A stretch of 64,000 nt of DNA from Variovorax sp. OAS795. Its GTDB lineage: Bacteria; Pseudomonadota; Gammaproteobacteria; Burkholderiales; Burkholderiaceae_C. The stretch lies in the NCBI RefSeq assembly GCF_040546685.1, contig NZ_JBEPOH010000001.1, forward strand, positions 3,410,001-3,474,000, written 5' to 3'. The notes below the pieces were generated by a model. That model did no database searches. It was given only the letters and a program-made list of their open reading frames with translations, and had not been told where the DNA came from. Of this stretch, positions 36,962 to 44,267 are shown one piece after another. The translations under genes and the position numbers were made by a program. Each line of letters begins with the position of its first letter. The first letter of the stretch is position 1.

Positions 36962-39001
36962 ATGATTACTCTCAAAAACGTCATTCTTCGCCGCAGCGCC
37001 AAGGTTCTGCTCGACGGCGCCACCGTCACCATCAACCCCGGTGAAAAGGTCGGCCTCGTGGGTCGCAACGGCGCCGGCAAGTCGACCCTGTTCGCGCTCT
37101 TCAATGGCTCGCTGCACGAAGACGGCGGCGACTTCTACGTGCCCAAGCAGTGGCGCATGGCGCAGGTGGCGCAGGACATGCCCGAAACCGAGGAGTCGGC
37201 CACCGACTTCGTGGTGGGCGGCGACACCCGCCTGGCCGAGCTGCGTGCGACGCTGGCGGCCATCGAGGCCGCCTACGAAGCCAACCCCGACGACGCCGAC
37301 ATCGGCATGGAACTGGCCCACGCCTACACCGACCTGGCCGACGCCGGCGAGCACGACGCCGTGCCACGCGCGCAGGCCCTGATCCTCGGGCTGGGCTTCA
37401 AGTCGCACGAGCTCGACGGGCCCGTCAACAGCTTCTCCGGCGGCTGGCGCATGCGCCTGCAGCTGGCCCGCGCGCTGATGTGCCCGAGCGACCTGCTGCT
37501 GCTCGACGAACCCACCAACCACCTGGACCTGGACGCCCTGGTCTGGCTGGAAGCGTGGCTGCAGAAGTACGCCGGCACCATGATCGTCATCAGCCACGAC
37601 CGCGAGTTTCTCGATGCCGTGACCGACGTGACCTTGCACATCGCCAATGCGCAGCTCACGCGCTATGGCGGCAACTACAGCAAGTTCGAGGACATGCGCG
37701 CGCTGCAGATGGAGCAGCAGCAGGTCGCGTTTTCCAAGCAGCAGGACAAGATCGCCCACCTGCAGAAGTTCATCGACCGCTTCAAGGCCAAGGCCAGCAA
37801 GGCCAAGCAGGCGCAGAGCCGGGTCAAGGCGCTGGAACGCATGGAAAGGGTCGCGCCGCTGCTCGCAGAAGCCGACTTCACCTTCGAATTCAAGGAGCCG
37901 GGCAACATTCCCAACCCGATGCTGTCGATCAGCAATGCGAGCTTCGGCTACAAGGCCCCGGAAGGTGGCGAAGGCGACGAGCCCAAGACCATCCTGCGCG
38001 GCGTGAGCCGCTCGGTGCTGGCGGGCCAGCGCATCGGCATCCTGGGCGCCAACGGCCAGGGCAAGTCGACGCTGGTGAAGACCATCGCGCGCGAAATGGG
38101 CGCGCTGGCCGGACAGGTCACCGAAGGCAAGGGCCTCAACATCGGCTACTTTGCGCAGCAGGAACTCGACGTGCTGCGCCCGCAGGACAACCCGCTCGAG
38201 CACATGGTGCGCATGGCCCGCGAGCTGGGCAGCGCCGTGAAGGAAAGCACCGGCGAGCAGGCGCTGCGCGGCTTCCTCGGCAGCTTCAACTTCAGCGGCG
38301 ACATGGTGAAGCAGCCCGTCGGCACCATGAGCGGCGGCGAAAAGGCGCGCCTGGTGCTCGCGATGATGGTGTGGCAGCGCCCCAACCTGCTGCTGCTGGA
38401 CGAGCCCACCAACCACCTGGACCTGGCCACGCGCGAGGCCCTGGCCGTGGCGCTGAACGAGTTCGAAGGCACGCTGATGCTGGTGAGCCACGACCGTGCG
38501 CTGCTGCGTTCGGTGTGCGACGAATTCTGGCTCGTGGGACGCGGCGTGGTCGCCGACTTCGATGGCGACCTGGACGACTACCAGCGCTACCTGCTCGACG
38601 AGGCCAAGCGGCTGCGGGAAGAAGCCAAGGTCGCCGTGCGCGACGCGGCCGCCGCGGTCGCGACTGCTGCAGCGCCCGTGGCCGTTTCCGCCGCTGCGCC
38701 CGCGGCCGGCGAACCCGCCGCCGCGAACAGGAATCCGCAGCAGCGCAAGCAGGACGCCCAGGGACGCCAGCAGCGCAGCGACCAGGCGAAGCCACTCAAG
38801 CGCGAGATCGCCCAGGTCGATGAGCGTCTGGCCGCCGCCGGCACCGAACGCACCGCGCTCGAGGCGCGCCTGGCGCAGCCCTTGCCGCCCGCCGAGATTG
38901 CCGAAACCGGCAAGCGGCTCAAGGCCCTCAACGACGAAATCGGCCGACTCGAGGAGCGCTGGCTGGCCCTGTCGGACCAGCTCGAGGCGCTGGCCGCCTG
39001 A
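36962..39001 (+). CDS. ABC-F family ATPase (YheS/Uup type)
   Basis: A 679-residue cytosolic protein with two ABC domains and no membrane helices. Walker A boxes are GRNGAGKST (34-42) and GANGQGKST; signatures are FSGGWRMRL and MSGGEKARL; each is followed by LLLDEPTNHLDL. The linker between domains (about 230-310) is helical with QQDKIAHLQKFIDRFKAKAS, the P-site tRNA interaction motif. After an Ala-rich disordered stretch (about 555-610) there is a C-terminal coiled coil. ABC-F proteins bind the ribosomal E site and relieve stalled translation; YheS is the best match by layout. The ATG at 36962 fits the family start MITLKNVILRRSAKVLL. Confidence 0.92.
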   Translation: MITLKNVILRRSAKVLLDGATVTINPGEKVGLVGRNGAGKSTLFALFNGSLHEDGGDFYVPKQWRMAQVAQDMPETEESATDFVVGGDTRLAELRATLAAIEAAYEANPDDADIGMELAHAYTDLADAGEHDAVPRAQALILGLGFKSHELDGPVNSFSGGWRMRLQLARALMCPSDLLLLDEPTNHLDLDALVWLEAWLQKYAGTMIVISHDREFLDAVTDVTLHIANAQLTRYGGNYSKFEDMRALQMEQQQVAFSKQQDKIAHLQKFIDRFKAKASKAKQAQSRVKALERMERVAPLLAEADFTFEFKEPGNIPNPMLSISNASFGYKAPEGGEGDEPKTILRGVSRSVLAGQRIGILGANGQGKSTLVKTIAREMGALAGQVTEGKGLNIGYFAQQELDVLRPQDNPLEHMVRMARELGSAVKESTGEQALRGFLGSFNFSGDMVKQPVGTMSGGEKARLVLAMMVWQRPNLLLLDEPTNHLDLATREALAVALNEFEGTLMLVSHDRALLRSVCDEFWLVGRGVVADFDGDLDDYQRYLLDEAKRLREEAKVAVRDAAAAVATAAAPVAVSAAAPAAGEPAAANRNPQQRKQDAQGRQQRSDQAKPLKREIAQVDERLAAAGTERTALEARLAQPLPPAEIAETGKRLKALNDEIGRLEERWLALSDQLEALAA

Positions 39002-39024
39002 ACCCTGCAAAGGAGGCCCATCGC

Positions 39025-39528
39025 ATGCCATCAGCCATCGAACTGGCCCAGGGCGACGAAAAACTAATTGCAGCCATCCACCGCAGCCGGCGCCTGATCG
39101 GCCGCAAGGCCCTGATGGCCGCGGCGGCGAGCGCCGTTCCGCTGCCGGGCATCGACTGGGCCGCCGACGCGGCGCTGCTCACGCGCCTGGTGCCGCAGAT
39201 CAGCGCCGAGTTCGGCCTTTCGGTCACCCAGGTCGAAAAGCTCGCGCCGCATCAGCGCGAACGCATCCAGAAGGCCGCCAGCACCGTGGGTGCGTTGCTT
39301 GTCGGCCGGCTCGTCACGCGGGACCTGCTGATCAGGCTCGCGCGGCATGCCGGCGTGAAGCTCACGGCCAAGCAGGCTGCCAAGTACGTGCCCATTGCCG
39401 GGCAGATCGTTTCCGCCGCACTCGGCTATGCGGCCTTGCGCGCGCTGGGCGAGCAGCACATCAAGGATTGCGTCCGTGTGAGCACGACGCTTTCTCTACC
39501 GCCTCCCGGACCGCACGCGCCCGCCTGA
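39025..39528 (+). CDS. Helical protein resembling DUF697 proteins
   Basis: A 167-residue protein of uncertain family. After an N-terminal helix (IELAQGDEKLIAAIHRSRRL), two amphipathic hydrophobic stretches follow: SAVPLPGIDWAADAALLTRL (about 37-57) and YVPIAGQIVSAALGYAALRA (about 120-140). The pattern PLPGIDW...AEFGLSV...PIAGQIVS resembles the DUF697 fold found fused to GTPases, here alone. A good ribosome binding site AAAGGAGG precedes the ATG, 23 bases after the ABC-F stop. The 3' end overlaps the convergent small gene at 39461 by 68 bases. Function unknown. Confidence 0.7.
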   Translation: MPSAIELAQGDEKLIAAIHRSRRLIGRKALMAAAASAVPLPGIDWAADAALLTRLVPQISAEFGLSVTQVEKLAPHQRERIQKAASTVGALLVGRLVTRDLLIRLARHAGVKLTAKQAAKYVPIAGQIVSAALGYAALRALGEQHIKDCVRVSTTLSLPPPGPHAPA

Positions 39529-39694
39529 ACCCGCAGTCGTCGAACAGCGCGCCTCCGACGCATGCCGCGGCCACGAGGCCAGCCACAGCGAAGCCGGCGA
39601 GTCCGTCGTCATGCCAGCGAAGCCCGTAGAAAAACGCTGCCGCGGACAGCAGCGCCAACAGTGCGCACAGCGCGCGGTCGATGCGTGGTTTCAT
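39461..39694 (-). CDS. Small membrane protein divergent from the S24 repressor
   Basis: I do not recognise this 77-residue protein. It has two hydrophobic segments, ALCALLALLSAAAFFYGL (about 9-26) and GLAGFAVAGLVAAACVGGAL (about 31-50), with a basic tail, so it should be an inner-membrane hairpin. The ATG is preceded by AAAGGGAG at good distance, which supports translation. Its start faces the repressor gene across 68 bases that contain a perfect palindrome, and its 3' end overlaps the 39025 gene on the other strand. The latter makes it less certain. Confidence 0.55.
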   Translation of the reverse strand: MKPRIDRALCALLALLSAAAFFYGLRWHDDGLAGFAVAGLVAAACVGGALFDDCGFRRARAVREAVEKASCSHGRNP

Positions 39695-39731
39695 TGCGAA
39701 TACTCCCTTTCAACTATTTTAAAGTCCAAGT

Positions 39732-39741
39732 CGAATATTCG
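39732..39741. promoter_or_regulatory. Palindrome, candidate operator of the S24 repressor
   Basis: CGAATATTCG is a perfect 10-base palindrome 22 bases before the repressor ATG. A related half-site GCGAATACT lies at 39696-39704, beside the start of the divergent small gene. The pair could be the operator by which the repressor controls itself and the divergent gene; this is inference. Confidence 0.45.
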
Positions 39742-39762
39742 CCTGCGCTTAAATCGGCGCCC

Positions 39763-40479
39763 ATGGAGACTATTGCAGCGCGCGCATTGGCAGCGCGCAA
39801 ATACGCCAAGATGACTCAGAAGCAAGCCGAAGCGGCTTCAGGCGTCAAGCAATCCAACATTTCGAAGATTGAGCGCGGCGACACCGGCCGCTCGATGGCC
39901 CTGCTTGCGCTGGCGCGGGCCTATCGGGTCGATCCCAACTGGCTCGACACCGGCGACGGCCCGGCGCCATGGGATCTCGCGCACATGCGCATGGCGCCCG
40001 ACAACGCCAATGAACCCGCGGGCGCCTACAAGGTCACCCGCACGCCGCCGGCCAGCCCGTCCTTCCAACCCGGAACCCCGGACACCGTTCCCCTGATCGA
40101 ATGGACCCAGGCCGCGTCATGGGATGGCGCCACGCAAGGCGCCATCGACGCCGAGCGATGGATTCCCTGCGTCGCGCATCACAGTCCCGGCCGCACCTAT
40201 GCGCTGCGCGTGCGCGGCGACAGCATGACCGCACCGAGCGGGTACATGAAGAGCTATCCCGCCGAGTCGATCATCTTCGTCGACACGCTGCGAACAGCGC
40301 CCGTGAACGGTGACCGCATCATCGCGAGGCTCGACCCGACCCAGGAGGCCACCTTCAAGGTCTTCAAGGAAGAGGACGGTCGACGCTGGCTGCTGCCGTT
40401 GAATCCGAAGCACGAGCCGATCCGCACCGCGTTCACCGTGCTCGGCACCGTGATCGGCAAATGGGAAGACGAAGACTGA
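39763..40479 (+). CDS. XRE-type repressor with S24 (LexA/CI-like) protease domain
   Basis: A 238-residue transcription factor. Residues 8-62 form an XRE helix-turn-helix (MTQKQAEAASGVKQSNISKI). An Ala86-Gly87 pair sits in the hinge, the expected autocleavage site. The C-terminal S24 domain has Ser154 in RVRGDSM and Lys199 in EATFKVF, the Ser/Lys catalytic pair of LexA and CI repressors. This is the layout of phage-type repressors that self-cleave when RecA is activated. No phage genes are nearby, so it may be a domesticated or remnant repressor. An upstream palindrome and a strong terminator downstream bound a single-gene unit. The METIAARALAARKYAK start excludes longer upstream options. Confidence 0.88.
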   Translation: METIAARALAARKYAKMTQKQAEAASGVKQSNISKIERGDTGRSMALLALARAYRVDPNWLDTGDGPAPWDLAHMRMAPDNANEPAGAYKVTRTPPASPSFQPGTPDTVPLIEWTQAASWDGATQGAIDAERWIPCVAHHSPGRTYALRVRGDSMTAPSGYMKSYPAESIIFVDTLRTAPVNGDRIIARLDPTQEATFKVFKEEDGRRWLLPLNPKHEPIRTAFTVLGTVIGKWEDED

Positions 40480-40755
40480 GCGCTCGAGGTCAGGTTGCGT
40501 GCAGGTTCAGCGGACATAGTGAAGGCTCTCCTGTGGCCTGCACTCCCTCTGATCCTCCCTCCTCCAGCAGGCCATCTTCCAGCCCGCCCTTGTGCGGGCT
40601 TTTTTTTGGCGGCGAGTTTGAGGCCCGTTGGTCCAGGGGCAAAAGCCTCTCGCATCCAACGCCGACTTCGCTGAGCACGAAAACTTCTTGTGGGGTGCCC
40701 CCCATCCGGGCGCACTCCGGCAGCCTGTAGACTCCCGCGGCAACTTGGAAACACG
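40480..40755. other. Intergenic region with no gene seen
   Basis: Between the repressor and the acyltransferase. It holds the terminator at 40581-40608 and a TAGACT hexamer at 40728-40733, a weak -10 candidate for the next gene. Open frames crossing it have no credible start signal or family character. Confidence 0.6.
40581..40608 (+). terminator. Intrinsic terminator after the repressor gene
   Basis: Stem AGCCCGC/GCGGGCT with loop CCTTGT followed by eight or nine T, about 100 bases after the repressor stop. The stem is the same sequence as in the terminator at 25293. Confidence 0.92.
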
Positions 40756-41877
40756 ATGAAATATCTGTCCGACTTCGACGGAGTCCGCGCAAACAATTTC
40801 ACAGCGCTGCGTTTGCTCTTCGCATGGCTTGTTCTTTTCGGACACTCATACTTGATCGCCAACCCAAGCGTCTACGACCCGGTGTCTGCATACCTGGTGC
40901 CCTACGCGTGGCTCGGCAGTATTGCGGTGAGCGGATTCTTTGTGATCAGCGGCTTTCTGGTTACCGCATCTTTCATTCAGCGCGGGCCGGTGAATTTCGT
41001 CGCATCACGCGCGCTCCGGCTTTATCCCTGCGTCATCGTCTATTCGTTGCTGATGATTTTCGTGTTGGGACCGATGGCCAAGAGTGTCGATTTCTCGACC
41101 TACTGGAAGGCAGAGCCATGGAACAACATGTGGAACTCGCTGCTGTGGAGCTGGCAATACAACCTTCCCTACGTGTTTGTTGACAATCCCTTCAAGGGAT
41201 CGACCAACAGTTCGACCTGGACACTTCCTGTCGAACTGCGGTGTTATATCGGCATCCTCTTCCTGGGGCTGGCGGGCACGTTGAAGGAAAACCGAACGGC
41301 GAACTTCGCGCTGCTTTTGCTGCTCTTTGCGGTGGTGTGGAACTTTGACGTGCTTCCATTCTTTAACGAGACGTATCGGGTGGCTGATCCGCTGCTCTTC
41401 TTCATCATGGGGAGCCTCGCATGGATCAACCGGCAGCACATTCCGCTCAACGGACCGCTCGCCCTGGTTGCGTTGATCATGCCGTTCCTTCTCGCCACGA
41501 CGGATTTCTACGAGCCGGTTTACGTGACCTGCTTCTCGTACGTCATCTTCTACGCGGCCTACAGGTTGCCGCACGTCAACGTCGATCGGTTCGGCGACAT
41601 TTCATACGGCCTCTATATCTACGCATGGCCCATCCAGCAACTCGTGTGGTACCCAGGCCAGGGAGGGCTTCGGAATGCAGTCTACGCAACGGCAATCACC
41701 GTACCGCTTGCGTATTTGTCATGGAGACTGATTGAAAAGCCGGCGCTCGGATTGCGGCAACTGCTCGCCGGTCGGCGGCCCTCGAGGAACGCGCAGGGTC
41801 AACCCGCCCCTGCAACCGGCCCGATCCAAGCCAGCGGCGAGAAGCCGGTGGTGGTCGCAGGCGTTGCACGGGGCTGA
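40756..41877 (+). CDS. Membrane O-acyltransferase (acyltransferase 3 family, OafA-like)
   Basis: A 373-residue integral membrane protein with about ten helices. Near the N-terminus it has NNFTALRLLFAWLVLFGHSY, the family's first helix with the essential His, and VSGFFVISGFLV; later SRALRLYPCVIVYSLL, STWTLPVELRCYIGIL and DISYGLYIYAWPIQQL. Such enzymes acetylate or succinylate surface sugars, for example O-antigen or exopolysaccharide. The DNA is visibly less GC-rich at third codon positions than its neighbours (many TTT, GAT, TAT, AAC/T mixtures), which suggests horizontal acquisition. It stands alone between a repressor gene and tRNA-Lys. The substrate is unknown. Confidence 0.88.
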   Translation: MKYLSDFDGVRANNFTALRLLFAWLVLFGHSYLIANPSVYDPVSAYLVPYAWLGSIAVSGFFVISGFLVTASFIQRGPVNFVASRALRLYPCVIVYSLLMIFVLGPMAKSVDFSTYWKAEPWNNMWNSLLWSWQYNLPYVFVDNPFKGSTNSSTWTLPVELRCYIGILFLGLAGTLKENRTANFALLLLLFAVVWNFDVLPFFNETYRVADPLLFFIMGSLAWINRQHIPLNGPLALVALIMPFLLATTDFYEPVYVTCFSYVIFYAAYRLPHVNVDRFGDISYGLYIYAWPIQQLVWYPGQGGLRNAVYATAITVPLAYLSWRLIEKPALGLRQLLAGRRPSRNAQGQPAPATGPIQASGEKPVVVAGVARG

Positions 41878-41921
41878 TGGGCTCAGGCTTCAAGCGCGGA
41901 GCTACATCGCCCCTCGAAGCG

Positions 41922-41957
41922 CCAAAAAAGAAAAGCCGCTATCGATTGAATAGCGGC
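41922..41957 (-). terminator. Intrinsic terminator of tRNA-Lys
   Basis: On the minus strand, stem GCCGCTAT/ATAGCGGC (8 perfect pairs, 7-base loop) followed by TTTTCTTTTTT, about 27 bases after the tRNA CCA end. Confidence 0.88.
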
Positions 41958-41983
41958 CTTCTGGTAGCCATGCGGCTTGAGGT

Positions 41984-42059
41984 TGGTAGGACGTACTGGA
42001 TTCGAACCAGTGACCAACGGATTAAAAGTCCGCTGCTCTACCAACTGAGCTAACGTCCC
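41984..42059 (-). tRNA. tRNA-Lys (anticodon TTT)
   Basis: 76 bases with encoded CCA. Acceptor GGGACGT pairs with ACGTCCT (one G-T pair at position 1-72). The D arm is TTAGCTCAGTTGGTAGAGC-like, the anticodon stem GCGGA/TCCGT closes loop CTTTTAA with anticodon TTT (reads AAA and AAG), and the T arm is CTGGTTCGAACCAG. It reads in the same direction as tcdA, 54 bases downstream of it. The tRNA belongs to the ANN-decoding group that carries t6A, later cyclised by TcdA. Confidence 0.97.
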
Positions 42060-42112
42060 GGAACCAATTTTTCTATTTGTCTCTGCCGGCGTCGAATCCG
42101 GCAAAGCCAAAG

Positions 42113-42118
42113 ATTATA
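42113..42118 (-). promoter_or_regulatory. Possible -10 box for tRNA-Lys
   Basis: TATAAT on the minus strand overlaps the tcdA stop codon, 53 bases before the mature tRNA. It would give a leader of roughly 45 bases. No well-spaced -35, although TCGACA lies 21 bases upstream. Confidence 0.35.
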
Positions 42119-42956
42119 GCGCGGCGTTGCTCGCAATCTTGTCGAGAACCCAACCTGCCGCACATTGCCCGAACGTGGCGGTCACGCTCACCACCGAGCC
42201 ATAGCCGTGGCAGTTGAGCGAGCCGTCGCCTTCGATGGCGCAGGACGCATCGGGCGGCGCGACGCTCTCGCGGCTGAAGACGCAGGCGACGCCGAGCTTT
42301 CGGCCCTCGCGTGGTGCGCCATGCTCCTTGCGAAGGCGCTGGCGCAATTGGGCCAGCAAGGGGTCGTGCGTGACGAGCGCGAGGTCGTCGATGTCGACCT
42401 TGTGCGCCTGCCGCTTGCCGCCGGCCGCTCCCGCGGTGATGAACGCGGCCTCTGAAGCACGCGCCCACACGGCCATCGTGAGCTTGGCCTTCACCTGGTC
42501 GCAGGCATCGATGACCGCGGTTACGCGCCCGTTGGCGTGCTGCGCCGTTTCGAGCAGCGTGGTCCAGTTGCCGGGCTCGACGAACTCGTCGATCGCGAGC
42601 ACCCTGCATTCGGGGTTGATCTGCGCAATGCGCTCGCGCATGGCTTCGACCTTGGCTTGCCCGACGGTCGCGTCGAGCGCATGGATCTGCCGGTTGATGT
42701 TCGACTCCGACACGTGGTCGAGATCAACCAGCGTCAGCGTCCCCACGCCGCTGCGGGCGAGCGCCTCGACGGCCCACGAGCCCACGCCGCCGATGCCTGC
42801 CACCAGCACATGGGCGTTGCGGATGCGCGCGGCGCCGGCCACGCCGTACAGGCGTTGGAGGCCGCCGAAGCGGCGCGCAAAATCGGGCGCCGCCGCGATG
42901 TCTTCAACGACATCCACGGCGGCGTTCGGTGCTTGCGCGAGGTTTGCTGCGCTCAA
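42114..42956 (-). CDS. tcdA: tRNA threonylcarbamoyladenosine dehydratase TcdA
   Basis: An E1-like (ThiF/MoeB superfamily) ATP-dependent enzyme that dehydrates t6A at position 37 of ANN-decoding tRNAs to cyclic t6A. The 280-residue protein has RRFGGLQRLYGVAGA, the nucleotide-binding loop VLVAGIGGVGSWAVEALARSG, the E1-type DLDHVSESNINRQIHA and IDACDQVKAKLTM. Escherichia coli TcdA (CsdL) is about 268 residues. The longest frame begins with TTG at 42956; a GTG 13 codons further on is an alternative, so the start is uncertain. It follows cpoB by 18 bases and precedes tRNA-Lys(TTT), a likely substrate. Confidence 0.9.
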   Translation of the reverse strand: MSAANLAQAPNAAVDVVEDIAAAPDFARRFGGLQRLYGVAGAARIRNAHVLVAGIGGVGSWAVEALARSGVGTLTLVDLDHVSESNINRQIHALDATVGQAKVEAMRERIAQINPECRVLAIDEFVEPGNWTTLLETAQHANGRVTAVIDACDQVKAKLTMAVWARASEAAFITAGAAGGKRQAHKVDIDDLALVTHDPLLAQLRQRLRKEHGAPREGRKLGVACVFSRESVAPPDASCAIEGDGSLNCHGYGSVVSVTATFGQCAAGWVLDKIASNAAL

Positions 42957-42974
42957 ACGGAGGGCTCCGCCGGC

Positions 42975-43724
42975 TCAGCGCAGCCGCGAGAGTCGCTCGC
43001 GGCCCGCCTGCGCGGCTTCGGATTGCGGATAGGCCTTGGTCAGGTCTTCCAGCGTGCGGCGCGCGGCCCGCGTGTCCTTCAGTTCGATCTGGCAGTTGGC
43101 AATCGACAGCACGGCCTCGGGAGCCTTGGCGTGGTCGGGTGCAAGCGACAGCATGGAGCGGAAGTTCGCGATGGCCTCGTTGTAGTTGCGCGTGGCGTAC
43201 TGCGCATTGCCGAGCCAGAACAACGCCGAAGCGTTGTAGCCGCTTTGCGGATAGCGCTTGACGAATTCGGCGAACGCAGTCTGCGCTTGCGCGAACTGGC
43301 CTGCGCGGAAGATGCCGAGCGCAGCATCGAAGTCGGCCTTTTCCTTGGGATCGGCAGTGAACTCGCGGCCGTCGACCGACACCTTGGCGGGCTCATTCTG
43401 CTTGAGCCTGTCGTCGATGGTGGTCTGGCGCGACTGCATTTCGCTCAGCGTGCGCTGCAGTTGCTCGTTCTGGCCGGTCATGCGTGCAAGGTCGCCGCGC
43501 ATCTGCTCGATCTGCGTCTGCAGGTCGAGCAGGCTGCGCCGCAATTGGCCGTTCTCGTCGGTCAACCGCTGGTCGGTCTGCTGGCGCATCGCCTCGACCC
43601 GCTGCCGCAGGTCGAGGATGGCGCGGCGCGCTTCATCATCCTCGAACAATGCAGCTTGCGAGCCGATCGAAACGCAAAGCAAGGCGGCAGCCAGGGCCGC
43701 GCCTCGCAACAAGGCGCGTTGCAT
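42975..43724 (-). CDS. cpoB: Tol-Pal associated TPR protein CpoB (YbgF)
   Basis: A 249-residue periplasmic protein. A signal peptide (MQRALLRGAALAAALLCVSI, cleaved near SQA) is followed by a coiled coil (about 28-105) of charged heptads and then three TPR repeats (about 130-249; FDAALGIFRAGQFAQAQTAF, YPQSGYNASALFWLGNAQYA, TKAYPQSEAAQAG). CpoB links Tol-Pal with peptidoglycan synthesis at division. Its ATG overlaps the pal stop (TGATG); a GTG one codon upstream is the alternative start. Third gene of tolB-pal-cpoB. Confidence 0.93.
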   Translation of the reverse strand: MQRALLRGAALAAALLCVSIGSQAALFEDDEARRAILDLRQRVEAMRQQTDQRLTDENGQLRRSLLDLQTQIEQMRGDLARMTGQNEQLQRTLSEMQSRQTTIDDRLKQNEPAKVSVDGREFTADPKEKADFDAALGIFRAGQFAQAQTAFAEFVKRYPQSGYNASALFWLGNAQYATRNYNEAIANFRSMLSLAPDHAKAPEAVLSIANCQIELKDTRAARRTLEDLTKAYPQSEAAQAGRERLSRLR

Positions 43725-44242
43725 CACCGGGTGTATCGGATTTCAGCGCGGCGGTTCTGCGCCCAGGCTTCTTCGCCCGAACCCTGGACCGCGGGCTTTT
43801 CCTTGCCGAAGCTGACAGCTTCGATCTGGGCGTCGTTCACGCCCAGCAGCGTCAGAGCGCGGCGCACGGCTTCGGAACGCTTCTGGCCGAGTGCCAGGTT
43901 GTACTCGCGGCCGCCGCGATCGTCGGTGTGGCCTTCGATGGAGATGCGGCGTTGCTGGTTGCCCTTGAGGAAACGGGCATGGCCGTCGATCAGGGCCTGG
44001 AACTCGGGCTTGACCGTGTAGCTGTCGTAGTCGAAATAGACGATCCGCTCGATGCCGACAGGACCTTGGGCGGTGGAGGCATTGGGGTCGATGGTGACGG
44101 GCGCGACGGCGGTCGAGCTGCCCTGCTGGCCGCCGGCGGCGCCGGAGCGGTCGGTCACCGGGGCGTCGTTGAGCTTGGTGCCCGACGAGCAACCGGCAAT
44201 CAGGGCCACGATGGCCAGCGAATAAATCGTACGTTTCAACAT
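43724..44242 (-). CDS. pal: Peptidoglycan-associated lipoprotein Pal
   Basis: A 172-residue outer-membrane lipoprotein that binds peptidoglycan and TolB. The signal MLKRTIYSLAIVALIAGCSS has the lipobox LIAGC with Cys18. After a disordered Ala/Gly/Thr linker (20-62) comes the OmpA-C domain (about 65-172) with IVYFDYDSYTVKPEFQALID, IEGHTDDRGGREYNLALGQK and NRRAEI, the diaminopimelate-binding region. Size is normal. The stop overlaps the cpoB start. Confidence 0.96.
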   Translation of the reverse strand: MLKRTIYSLAIVALIAGCSSGTKLNDAPVTDRSGAAGGQQGSSTAVAPVTIDPNASTAQGPVGIERIVYFDYDSYTVKPEFQALIDGHARFLKGNQQRRISIEGHTDDRGGREYNLALGQKRSEAVRRALTLLGVNDAQIEAVSFGKEKPAVQGSGEEAWAQNRRAEIRYTR

Positions 44243-44267
44243 TGGGTACTCCTCAAATAAACCTTGG

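Noticed and set aside
36194..39031. 945-codon frame opposite prmB and the ABC-F gene
   Set aside because: Antisense shadow; composition is typical of GC-skewed reverse frames and there is no start signal.
40621..40660. tRNA-like stretch with GGTCCAGGGGC and a CCAAC end
   Set aside because: No paired acceptor, anticodon or T arm can be drawn.
41984..42059. tRNA-Lys as integration site with att duplication
   Set aside because: No second copy of the tRNA 3' end and no integrase gene were seen in the window.
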